From the NCBI RefSeq assembly GCF_005405105.1, contig NZ_BJDK01000033.1, positions 1-40,545 of the forward strand: a stretch of 40,545 nucleotides of DNA, read 5' to 3'. Below, piece by piece: positions 16,257-24,800 of this stretch. The stretch's first letter is position 1. Each line of letters starts with the position of its first letter. The notes under the pieces were generated by a model. That model had not been told where the DNA came from and ran no database searches. It was given only the letters and a program-made list of their open reading frames with translations. Position numbers and translations under genes: made by a program. This stretch comes from Lactiplantibacillus dongliensis. Lineage in GTDB: Bacteria; Bacillota; Bacilli; Lactobacillales; Lactobacillaceae.

Positions 16257-17687
16257 ATGCCAACTAAAATTGAAGTTACGAATAATCGCTACCGCCTCGG
16301 CTACCATCTGATGACCCCTGGTGGTTGGATGAATGATCCGAATGGCTTTTGCTATTTTCAAGGTTACTATCATGTGTTTTATCAGTACTATCCCTATTCG
16401 GCAGCATGGGGTCCCATGCATTGGGGTCATGCCCGCAGTAAAGATTTAGTCAGTTGGGAAACGTTGCCGACCGCACTAACACCCGGTGATTCCGAAGATG
16501 AGGATGGCTGCTTTTCTGGGAGTGCCGTGGTTAAAGATGATAAATTATTTTTGATTTACACCGGTCATCATTATTATGGTGACAATGATCCTGATCACTT
16601 CTGGCAAAATCAAAATTTGGCTTACAGTACCGACGGCATTCACTTTACCAAGTATGCGCATAATCCAATTATTGCTAAGGCGCCCGTTGATAATACGCAG
16701 CATTTTCGGGACCCAAAAGTTTGGCAAGCTGATGACCATTATTACCTGGTTCTAGGCAGTCAAGATCAACAGGGCTTAGGGCGCGTGCTATTGTATCGGT
16801 CAGATGACTTAATGGATTGGACGTATTTAGGCCCAATCGCTGGTGCCAAAGATGTCCAACATGAAGGCTTTATGTGGGAATGTCCGGATTTGTTTAACTT
16901 AAATGGTCAACAAGTCCTATTGACATCGCCACAAGGGATTAAGGCTACTGACAAACAGTATTTGAACTTGTTCCAAACGGGGTACTTTATTGGGCAACTC
17001 GATTATCAACAGCCACAACTTCAACATCGGACTGACTTTCAGGAATTAGACCACGGCCATGATTTTTATGCGACCCAAACGGTGTTAACCCCGGATGGCC
17101 GGCGCGTGGTGTTAGGTTGGATGGCAATGTGGGAAAGTCAGATGCCAGAACAAGCTGATGGTTGGGCTGGCGCGTTGACGTTACCACGAGAACTGACGCT
17201 AAAAGGTCACCAGTTAGTGATGCAGCCAGTCCGTGAAGTAGCGGCATTACGCACGCAGACCTTACTGAATCAGCAAGCCACGGTCAACGGCACAGCTGAC
17301 TTTGGTAACAATCTGGAACAGGCCGAATTCAAGGCCAGTTTAGATTTAACGGCGACACAACAGTTAAAGAGTACGATTAGTCTGATGAATGCGAGTCAAC
17401 AGGCGGTTGTTAGTCTGACCTTTGATCAAGCAACGGGGGATTTGGTCTTGCACCGCGCTGATCGACCAGATGCCCGCTATGCGGTGACTGCAACTGACCG
17501 GGACTCATTGGAGTTGGATCTCTTTATTGATACGAGTTCGATAGAGCTCTTTATCAATGGTGGGACGGTTGTCTTTACGGAGCGCTTTTATGACGACACC
17601 GCTAAGTCACTGCAATTGCAAACGGATCAAGCCGTAACGGTGACGGCCAAGTTGTTTGCCTTAAACGGTCAAGCAAATCAGTATTAA
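16257..17687 (+). CDS. GH32 beta-fructosidase (sucrose hydrolase)
   Basis: A 476-residue glycoside hydrolase of family 32: the nucleophile Asp27 in WMNDPNG, the transition-state Asp of FRDPKVW near 152 and the acid/base Glu208 in WECPDLF, followed by the C-terminal beta-sandwich. It has no signal peptide and so acts in the cytoplasm, splitting sucrose or short fructo-oligosaccharides to release fructose. Homologues are often named sucrose-6-phosphate hydrolase, but here the partner is a proton symporter, not a PTS, so free sucrose is the more likely substrate. The start follows AGAAGGGA; the gene lies two bases after the permease and is followed by the fructokinase. Confidence 0.9.
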   Translation: MPTKIEVTNNRYRLGYHLMTPGGWMNDPNGFCYFQGYYHVFYQYYPYSAAWGPMHWGHARSKDLVSWETLPTALTPGDSEDEDGCFSGSAVVKDDKLFLIYTGHHYYGDNDPDHFWQNQNLAYSTDGIHFTKYAHNPIIAKAPVDNTQHFRDPKVWQADDHYYLVLGSQDQQGLGRVLLYRSDDLMDWTYLGPIAGAKDVQHEGFMWECPDLFNLNGQQVLLTSPQGIKATDKQYLNLFQTGYFIGQLDYQQPQLQHRTDFQELDHGHDFYATQTVLTPDGRRVVLGWMAMWESQMPEQADGWAGALTLPRELTLKGHQLVMQPVREVAALRTQTLLNQQATVNGTADFGNNLEQAEFKASLDLTATQQLKSTISLMNASQQAVVSLTFDQATGDLVLHRADRPDARYAVTATDRDSLELDLFIDTSSIELFINGGTVVFTERFYDDTAKSLQLQTDQAVTVTAKLFALNGQANQY

Positions 17688-17702
17688 TTGGGAGGAATGA
17701 CG

Positions 17703-18578
17703 ATGTTATTAGGAAGTATTGAAGCGGGTGGCACTAAGTTTGTCTGCGCGGTGGGTGATGGGGATTATCGCATTAAAAATCAAACGGTCATTCCAACCAC
17801 GACTCCAGCTGAAACGTTGACGGCGACGATTAATTATTTTAAACAATTTAAGTTAGATGCCATTGGAATTGCCTCATTTGGGCCGATCGAGATACGCCGG
17901 CATGCTGATGACTATGGCTTTATTACCAAAACACCGAAACCCGGGTGGTCACAGACTGATTTTGTGGGGCCGATTCGTCAGGCTTTAGATTGTCCGGTGG
18001 CTTGGACAACTGATGTTAATGGTTCGGCGTATGGTGAATATGTGATGGCCGGATTAACGAATGCGCAATTGGACTCACTCGTTTATTATACGATTGGGAC
18101 GGGTGTCGGGGCTGGTGCCGTGATTAACGGTCAATTCTTGGGCGCAGTCGGTCATCCTGAGATGGGTCATGTCTTAGTCAAACGGCATCCGGATGATTTA
18201 GCTTTTAAAGGTATTTGCCCATTCCATGGTGACTGCTTGGAAGGCTTAGTGGCCGGGCCAACGTTTGAAGCCCGGACGGGGCGGCCCGGTTCTGAAGTCC
18301 CCTTAACTGATCCAGTTTGGGACATTATGAGTTATTATGTTGCACAAGCGGCTTTACAGACGACGTTGACGATTCGACCGGACAAGATTGTCTTTGGTGG
18401 CGGCGTGGTTAGCGAAGGCTTTCTGCAGAAAGTTCGGCGTGATTTTAAGACGTTATTGAATGGATATGTAACTGTACCAGCATTAGCAGACTATTTGACG
18501 GTGCCCTTAATGGCTAATAATGGTTCGGCAACATTAGGTGATTTTGCGTTAGCGGCACAAGAATTAAAACGAGCATAG
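17703..18578 (+). CDS. scrK: ROK-family fructokinase
   Basis: A 291-residue sugar kinase of the ROK family: phosphate-binding EAGGTK at 8-13, GTGVGAGAVI, HPEMGH near 151 and the zinc site CPFHGDCLEG. These mark the fructokinase branch. It phosphorylates fructose released by the GH32 enzyme, delivering fructose 6-phosphate to the central pathway. ATG 17703 is chosen because GGGAGGA (17690-17696) lies six bases upstream; the ATG at 17697 would touch that site. It ends the operon before a terminator. The substrate assignment rests on family and context. Confidence 0.88.
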   Translation: MLLGSIEAGGTKFVCAVGDGDYRIKNQTVIPTTTPAETLTATINYFKQFKLDAIGIASFGPIEIRRHADDYGFITKTPKPGWSQTDFVGPIRQALDCPVAWTTDVNGSAYGEYVMAGLTNAQLDSLVYYTIGTGVGAGAVINGQFLGAVGHPEMGHVLVKRHPDDLAFKGICPFHGDCLEGLVAGPTFEARTGRPGSEVPLTDPVWDIMSYYVAQAALQTTLTIRPDKIVFGGGVVSEGFLQKVRRDFKTLLNGYVTVPALADYLTVPLMANNGSATLGDFALAAQELKRA

Positions 18579-18587
18579 CGGCATTAG

Positions 18588-18613
18588 CGGAGCGGGTAAC
18601 CGTTCCGTTTTTT
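18588..18613 (+). terminator. Terminator of the sucrose operon
   Basis: CGGAGCGG (18588-18595) pairs with CCGTTCCG (18600-18607) around GTAA, followed by six T residues. The LacI-type gene downstream is therefore probably transcribed separately. Confidence 0.8.
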
Positions 18614-18633
18614 CGTCCGAAGCCTTTTTACGG

Positions 18634-18639
18634 TATAAT
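18634..18639 (+). promoter_or_regulatory. -10 box of the LacI-type gene
   Basis: A consensus TATAAT lies 44 bases before the start codon and after the operon terminator. The -35 region is poor (TTTCGT), suggesting weak constitutive expression. Confidence 0.5.
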
Positions 18640-18683
18640 ACTAAAAGCTAGATGAAATTTACCAGAAAGGCGGTGACCACTGG

Positions 18684-19661
18684 ATGGCACCTAAACTTGA
18701 CGATGTGGCTAAGTTAGCCCAAGTGTCAAAGACGACAGTTTCGCGGGTGTTGAATAAGCGGGGCTATTTAAGTCAAGCGACGATTGATAAGGTGTATGCC
18801 GCGATTAAAGAATTGGACTACCATCCAAATGTGGTGGCACGCCAGCTTTATAAAAATAAGACCAATTTGATTGGGATTTTATTACCGACCGTCGCGAATC
18901 CCTTTTTCGGTGAACTGACAGCGGCGTTGGAGATGAAGTTATACCAACAAGGCTTCAAAGTATTGATTGGTAATTCAATGAATGATCCGGCTAAGGAAAC
19001 GGCCTACTTGAATGAGTTACTCACCAAGCAAGTTGATGGCCTAGTTGTCGGGACTCATAATCAAGGCATCAAGCAATATGAACATCGAGACTTACCGATT
19101 GTCGCAATTGATCGGATTATGAACCAAGATATTCCAATTGTAGAATCCGATAATTATCGCGGTGGCGTCGTCGCGACAACGCGCTTGATTGATCAAGGCG
19201 CACAGCATATTATCCATATCAATGGGCCGCGTGAATTGGCGACGCCTGCCAGACGTCGGCGGGATGCCTATGAAGCAGTGATGCGGGAACATGGGCTAAC
19301 ACCGAGCACGTATGAGATTGATTTTAATTTACCAGAAGGACGAAAAAAGCAGCTTTTCCGGCAATTGTTAATTGATCATCCAGAGATAGAGGGAATCTTT
19401 TCGTCGAACGACACCGATGCGGCGTTGATTATGCAATTAGCGCATGAACTTGGTCGTAAGATTCCGGATGAGTTGTTGTTGATTGGCTATGATGGGACTA
19501 AAACCGTCCGGGAGCTATTACCGTCGTTAACGACCATCGTTCAACCAATCGATGACTTAGCCACCACTGCGATTCAAGTTTTAAATGACCGCATGCAGGG
19601 TATCACCACTAAGAAAGAATATATCTTACCAATTAAGTTATGGCAGGGTGATACGGCCTAG
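18684..19661 (+). CDS. LacI-family transcriptional regulator (probable sucrose operon repressor)
   Basis: A 325-residue regulator: an N-terminal helix-turn-helix (LDDVAKLAQVSKTTVSRVLN, about 5-24) with hinge, followed by a periplasmic-binding-type effector domain (NLIGILLPTVANPFFGELT, GYDGTKTVRELLPSLTTIVQ). It probably represses the upstream operon through the AACCGGTT palindromes and is released by sucrose, fructose or a derivative; operator and ligand are inferred. The start follows AAAGGCGGTG. It has its own -10 box behind the operon terminator. The permease/hydrolase/fructokinase/LacI set mirrors the non-PTS csc sucrose regulon of Escherichia coli. Confidence 0.88.
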   Translation: MAPKLDDVAKLAQVSKTTVSRVLNKRGYLSQATIDKVYAAIKELDYHPNVVARQLYKNKTNLIGILLPTVANPFFGELTAALEMKLYQQGFKVLIGNSMNDPAKETAYLNELLTKQVDGLVVGTHNQGIKQYEHRDLPIVAIDRIMNQDIPIVESDNYRGGVVATTRLIDQGAQHIIHINGPRELATPARRRRDAYEAVMREHGLTPSTYEIDFNLPEGRKKQLFRQLLIDHPEIEGIFSSNDTDAALIMQLAHELGRKIPDELLLIGYDGTKTVRELLPSLTTIVQPIDDLATTAIQVLNDRMQGITTKKEYILPIKLWQGDTA

Positions 19662-19700
19662 CATGTTGGTTTTTGCGCCCATGCTATGGCTTTAGATACG

Positions 19701-19864
19701 TTTGGAACTAGTTTGATTAAGTTGTCACTCTGGTTGGGTCAGCATCGGCTGGAACGTGGTGGCCACGTTTATGAGCCGAAGGGCGGTCTCATAAGCCGGG
19801 CTTTGACTAAGCCGAGCAGGTCACTCAGCTAAGTCAAACGACACCACTGAGCCAATGCTGACCC
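19701..19864 (+). repeat. Structured intergenic element, copy 1
   Basis: The stretch starts with TTTGGAACTAGTT (19701-19713) and folds into a multi-branched structure: outer stem GGGTCAGCAT (19736-19745) with ATGCTGACCC (19855-19864), second helix GTGGTG with CACCAC, and inner hairpins TTATGAG (19769-19775) with CTCATAA (19788-19794) and TTTGACT (19802-19808) with AGTCAAA (19832-19838). Constant single-stranded blocks such as GCTGGAACG and AACGACAC recur in copy 2. It lies 39 bases after the LacI-type gene, and read-through would transcribe it in this sense. No open frame is present. A folded non-coding RNA or palindromic repeat unit is likely. Confidence 0.7.
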
Positions 19865-19922
19865 GCCCGGCGTTAATTGATCGGTAAGTTATTAACCGTT
19901 TGAGCTGCCGTTTTAGCCGAGA

Positions 19923-20089
19923 GGTTGGGTTCTAAAATGCTCAGCCGTGTCGTTGGCCTTAGTGCGAGTGGTTTGCTCGGACTTAGGCCAAGGTCAGTTT
20001 TGAAGACCGGGCTTTGGCTTCAAAATGGCCCATGGCGTTCCAGCATTTTAGAACCCAACCGGTAGGCGGCATGCTTAACTAGTTCCAAC
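19923..20089 (-). repeat. Structured intergenic element, copy 2 (inverted)
   Basis: Read on the - strand, this has the same plan as copy 1: TTGGAACTAGTT (20088-20077), a perfect 19-base outer stem (19923-19941 with 20042-20060), hairpins TTTTGAAG with CTTCAAAA (19998-20005, 20018-20025) and TTGGCCT with AGGCCAA (19953-19959, 19985-19991), and the constant blocks GCTGGAACG and AACGACAC. The arms differ from copy 1 but stay complementary. The two copies converge, 58 bases apart, so the pair looks like a large inverted repeat with TTGGAACTAGTT at both outer ends. Confidence 0.7.
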
Positions 20090-20105
20090 TGAATTTAGAT
20101 AGATA

Positions 20106-20145
20106 AAAATGGCACTCAAACCGATCATAGTTTGAGTGCCATTTT
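20106..20145. terminator. Bidirectional terminator
   Basis: AAAATGGCACTCAAA (20106-20120) pairs perfectly with TTTGAGTGCCATTTT (20131-20145). It ends the - strand transglycosylase gene and would also stop + strand transcripts coming from the left. Confidence 0.88.
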
Positions 20146-20175
20146 CAATTGGTTAGTTATTGGGGGATGGTGAGG

Positions 20176-20703
20176 TTAAAGCGCCCAAGCAGCCATACCT
20201 TGGGCGTGATACAAGGCTACGGCAGCATCGACTTGGGCTTCAACGGAACCGCTATGGATGTGCATGTTCTGGAATAACCCATAAGCACCGCTGGAACTGT
20301 TACGGACGTATGGTTGCCAGTTGGATTCACGCGTGATAATCATATTCCAAGTGGCAGCGGAAACGCCTGTCCGGCTAGCCATCTGACTTAATACATAGGC
20401 TTGCAAGTTGCTGCCAGTGTAAGTCATTGCACTAGGCTTAGCTGATTGGGCTGGTGCTGTGGTTGGTGCTTGGCCAGTACCCGGAATCGTTAATTCTTGG
20501 CCAGGTAAGATTAAGTGGTTTTGAATATGGTTAGTGGCTTCTAATTTAGCAACCGTGGTTTGGTGGTTCTTAGCAATTGCCCAGGCTGAGTCGCCAGCTT
20601 TAACCGTGTAAGTGGTTGCCGCATTAGCGGAAACGGCACCGGCCATGATGAAGCCAGCGACAACGGCAGTAGTAGATAAGATGGTACGAATTAGTTTTTT
20701 CAA
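20176..20703 (-). CDS. Secreted LysM transglycosylase-like protein
   Basis: A 175-residue secreted protein: signal peptide ending SANA (about 28), one LysM peptidoglycan-binding module (TYTVKAGDSAWAIAKNHQTT to LTIP, about 31-74), a short Pro/Ala linker, and the same C-terminal transglycosylase-like domain as the gene at 6186-6671 (ATWNMIITRESNWQPYV, AYGLFQNMHI), with the Glu of RES as likely catalytic residue. It would cleave glycan strands at the cell surface and may aid growth or separation. The start is TTG (20701-20703) behind AAGGAG (20711-20716), as in its paralogue; the use of TTG before AAA-AAA in both suggests limited translation. Single gene with its own terminator. Confidence 0.87.
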   Translation of the reverse strand: MKKLIRTILSTTAVVAGFIMAGAVSANAATTYTVKAGDSAWAIAKNHQTTVAKLEATNHIQNHLILPGQELTIPGTGQAPTTAPAQSAKPSAMTYTGSNLQAYVLSQMASRTGVSAATWNMIITRESNWQPYVRNSSSGAYGLFQNMHIHSGSVEAQVDAAVALYHAQGMAAWAL

Positions 20704-21048
20704 AATAGTTCTCCTTCTCGTGTCAATCGATTAGTTACGGACAAAGACTTAAACAATCGTGATGCTCAAGCTGATGACCAGAGTGTACGCCGGGAATGTT
20801 ACGGGTAAATGTCAGTCGCGTTAAGAAATTGAGGCAAAAAGATAGTGAATAAGGGGTCTTTGTCATACTTGTCATCTAAAAAAATTATAGGGGCCGGCTG
20901 GAAATAGACTGATGTGGAGGCTAGCTGCTGGTTGGTTCGTTCAATGATTTATTACAATTCCGGTGCGGTTTTGATGGCTGCTTAGTTTGACGTTAGCCGC
21001 TTGCGCCCGCTATAATGCAGCTAAAGCTTAAAAACAGGAGGCCCCAAC
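20704..21048. other. Divergent intergenic region
   Basis: This holds the control regions of the - strand transglycosylase gene and the + strand membrane protein gene. The + strand promoter is clear and listed separately. I could not fix the - strand promoter and see no gene or repeat. Confidence 0.4.
20987..21016 (+). promoter_or_regulatory. Promoter of the small membrane protein gene
   Basis: TTGACG (20987-20992) and TATAAT (21011-21016) are 18 bases apart, 32 bases before the start codon. Confidence 0.7.
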
Positions 21049-21423
21049 ATGAACTTTACGTTCGCGGAATGGTTTAACTTGAAACAGCGGGTTAAACACG
21101 ATCAAGTATTTGAAAAAGAAGTCAACGGCGAACGCCAGACGAAAAAAGTTTATGGCTCGTTTAATTGGTGGGCACTATTGTTTACCTGGTTCTACGCTGT
21201 CCTAAGTCCCCGTTGCCAGACCCGGTTCTTTGCAATTAAGTCGGCAGTCCCGTTTCTAGCGATGCTCCTCGTCAACATGGTTATGCGATTATTCTTCATC
21301 GAAAATGTCGCCTTGATTGTGAGTTTAGTCGGTGATGTGTGGTATGGCTTGATGTTTGAAACTTGGTTCCGCAATCAATTAGTTGCGAATGGCTATCAAC
21401 CAGTTAAAGACGCTGATAACTAA
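21049..21423 (+). CDS. Small membrane protein, DUF2628-like
   Basis: A 124-residue protein with a hydrophilic N-terminus (about 40 residues), an aromatic NWWALLFTWFYAVLSP segment and two further hydrophobic stretches (AVPFLAMLLVNMVMRLFF and ALIVSLVGDVWYGLMF). The aromatic segment followed by helices resembles DUF2628-type proteins, whose function is unknown. CAGGAGG precedes the ATG. It has its own promoter and terminator. No catalytic residues are visible. Confidence 0.7.
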   Translation: MNFTFAEWFNLKQRVKHDQVFEKEVNGERQTKKVYGSFNWWALLFTWFYAVLSPRCQTRFFAIKSAVPFLAMLLVNMVMRLFFIENVALIVSLVGDVWYGLMFETWFRNQLVANGYQPVKDADN

Positions 21424-21425
21424 AG

Positions 21426-21472
21426 ATCAGCTTAATGGCGTTTTTTGATGACGTTAGTTAAGCTGATTTTTT
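21426..21472 (+). terminator. Terminator of the small membrane protein gene
   Basis: ATCAGCTTAA (21426-21435) pairs with TTAAGCTGAT (21458-21467), followed by T residues. Confidence 0.8.
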
Positions 21473-21890
21473 ATTTTATGAAATTTTTTTGATTTATTTA
21501 TCAGTTTAAATTAATTTAATGGCTCAACTAATAGCGAAAGTTTTAACTTAACTTTTGAGAAAACGTCAGTATAAATAAAGTTAATGATGAAAATAGTTGG
21601 TTCGTTTAAAAAAGAGTGTTGGTTGGTTTCGAACGAACAATCGGCAATAAGTAATAGTTATAGTGTGATTAATGAAAATTTTGGTGGCCAGCTTACTAAT
21701 AACCAACCTTTACCAGCTAAAAAACACGTGAAAAAGAATAAGAATGGCTATGTATCAGCGTTTATCAGCTTAATAGCTAGTTGAATTGTACACGTTGAGG
21801 GGGTACACTATCAGTGTTGATAAATATTTAAGTGGATAAAAATAAATAATGCATATCGAGTTAAGGTCATCAATAAAGGGGATAGTGCAC
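21473..21890 (+). other. Long leader / upstream region of the BspA-repeat protein
   Basis: This AT-rich stretch contains a TATAAAT sequence at about 21572-21578 but no convincing -35 box. A 66-codon frame at 21584-21784 lacks a ribosome binding site and any family likeness and is not accepted as a gene. Two GTACAC direct repeats lie near 21788 and 21804. Confidence 0.35.
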
Positions 21891-24800
21891 ATGAGTACGA
21901 AGCTGAACACTACGGCGGCAATGAGTGGCAAAGAACATTATAAGATGTATAAAAAGGGCCGGGTTTGGCTGTTTGCGGGAGTGCTTGCGCTGACGGTTTG
22001 GCAAGGGAGTGCCATGGCACAGGCCGATACAACCACGGAATCAACCGCAAGTTCTGACAGTAGTTCATTGGCCACAGGAACTAGCGGTTCAACGGATAAG
22101 ACCGTTACGCTGGCTGGCGGTAGTACTGAGACTAAGTCTAATGACCAAACGAAGCCAACGGTAACGGCTACAACCACCGCTGACGACACAAAAACCACCG
22201 CTTCATCGGCCTCGGATACTGATGATCAAACTAAAGCTGTAGCGGTCGACACGCCCAGTCAGACGGTGCCTTCTAAGGATGCACCAACCAAGCAGGCCAG
22301 CCAAGGCAATGAAAGCGGTTCAAATGACGCTACTGATTCACAAGTAACTGAGGAATCAAAGCCAACCCCCAAAACGGATTCAACGGTGCCAGCACCAAAG
22401 CCGACGACTGACACGACTAATCAGACGACTGATCCAACAACGACGACTGAAACTACCCCGGCTACGACGGTGACTGAACCAGCGACCACTGACGATCCGG
22501 TTACTGTTGATAAGTTAGTTGACGATCCGGCTGTTGATGTTAAGACGCTGTCACTAACTGACTCAAAAATAGCAACTAGTACTGGTTTTAATCGGGCTAA
22601 CTTAATGCGGCTGGCAGTTGCACCAGCAGTTACAAGTACAGATCTTGGTAGTGGGACATTTGGGACCAGTAACTGGCGGATTGATGCAGACGGGGTGTTA
22701 CATATTGGCGCTGGGACGTTTAATAATTTTGCTGGTACCTGGTCGAAGTACGGAACATTAATTAAAACGATTACGTTCGATGGTAAAGTTACGGCCGCAT
22801 CAGATTCAAGCCAAGTCTTTTGCGGGTTAAAGAACCTAACGACGATTACTAACCCCGAAATGTTTGACACGAGTTCTGCAACCCGAATGGTCAGCACGTT
22901 TGCTAATGATTCTAGTCTGACCAGCTTGAACTTGAATAGTTGGGATATGAGTAATGTCACGGATATTGGCTCAATGTTTGAATGGGATACCAGTCTAGCT
23001 GATTTACAAATTAGTGATTGGAATACTGGTAAAATTGAATCGATGAAATTCACCTTTTTTGTGGCGAATAGCTTAACCAGTCTGGATTTGAATAAATGGG
23101 ATACGCACAGCTTGAAGTCACTTTATGAAGCGTTTGGTACTGAAAATGGCTACCAAAGTCATTTGCAAGACTTGGAAATCAGTAATTGGAATACGAGTAG
23201 TTTAACGACCATGTATTATGCTTTTGCTCAGGCTGAAAAGTTAACTAGTCTGGATCTAAATGGCTGGGATACGAGTCATGTTACTGATATGTCCGCAGCC
23301 TTTATGGGCGACTATGCTTTAACAACGCTCAATGCCAGCAGCTGGGACACGAGCAAGGTTACCTCGATGTACTACATGTTCATGGGTGATAAAAATTTGA
23401 CTACGCTTGATCCAAGCGGCTGGAAAACTGGCAATGTTGTTCAAATGTACAATATTTTTAATGGTGTTGGGTTAACCAGTCTTGATCTGAGTGGTTGGGA
23501 TGTTAGCAAGGTCCAACGGTTTGATCTGATCTTCTCCGGTGATGATCAACTGACATCGTTGAACGTTGCTGGTTGGGATGTTAGCAATGCAACCAGTACC
23601 ATTGATACCTTTGCTTACTTAACGAAATTAACCTCTTTAGACTTAACTGGATGGACATTGAGTAGTGATACCAAGGCTTGGAATATGTTTATCAAGGATA
23701 CCAATTTAGAAGTAATTAAAATGCCAGACATGGATTTGCCGGTTTTGCAGTCTGCAAGTGGGATGTTTGCTAGTGATTCGAAATTGAAAACGATTGAGGG
23801 TCCATCTTGGCATTTGAACAATTTAGTTGATGGCTATTGTATGTTTAGTGATAATAATGCCTTGACTACTTTAGATACCACTAACTGGAATTTAAGTAAA
23901 TTAGCTAATGCTAGTTATATGTTTTGGAATGACTTTGCTTTGAATAACATTGATACGAGCAATTGGAATTTAAATCAGGTTATTAATGGGTTTGGCATGT
24001 TTGCCTATAATTATGCCTTAAGCAACTTAGCTACAGCTAGTTGGGGCTTGAGCAGCTTAACCGATGCTCAGCAGATGTTTATGGAAGATGGCAAATTAGA
24101 TGGACTAGATACAAGTAATTGGGACCTGAATAAGTTAACAACAGCCTTTAATATGTTCTATAATGCCAGCAGTTTGACCAAGTTGGATACGGCTAACTGG
24201 GGGCTAAGTAGTTTAACAACTGCTACCCAGATGTTCTTTGGCATGTCAGCCTTAACCGCTTTGGATACGACCGACTGGGATGTCAGTCAGGTGACTAATG
24301 CGCAAAATATGTTTTATGGCGACACCGCTTTAGCGCAATTAGACGTTTCTAAGTGGAATACTGGCAATCTACAAAATGCCGCCTACATGTTCTACCAAGA
24401 CGCGGCTTTGACGGCGATTGCGGTCGATAATTGGGATACACACAGCCTGACCGATGCACGCGGGACCTTTAACCAAATGTTGACTTTGAAGGCGATTGAT
24501 CTTTCTAAATGGGATACGAGCAAGATTACATTATTAACTGGCTTGTTCAATCGTGACTATGACTTAGCCTCAATTAATTTGAGCAATTGGGATACGAGCA
24601 AAGTCACGGCCATGCGGAATATGTTCTTTGATACGACTAATTTAACGGATTTGGATTTATCAAATCTTGATATGACGGCCTTGAATCCTTTTGATACGTT
24701 GCTTAAAGGTTCCGGTGTTAAAACTTTAACCTTGGGTACCAAGACAGTGCTCGCCAAAGATGGTAAGACTGCTGAAATTCCCGACGTACCAACCACTGAT

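Noticed and set aside
16257-17687. Sucrose-6-phosphate hydrolase
   Set aside because: Common label for such GH32 proteins, but the operon has a proton symporter and a fructokinase and no PTS gene, so unphosphorylated sucrose is the better substrate.
19701-20089. Insertion sequence or miniature transposon with terminal inverted repeats
   Set aside because: No transposase or target duplication is visible, and the compensating changes inside the arms fit a conserved fold better than mobile-element ends; not fully excluded.
21584-21784. 66-codon + strand frame before the giant BspA-repeat gene
   Set aside because: No ribosome binding site before its ATG, low-complexity AT-rich composition, no family likeness.
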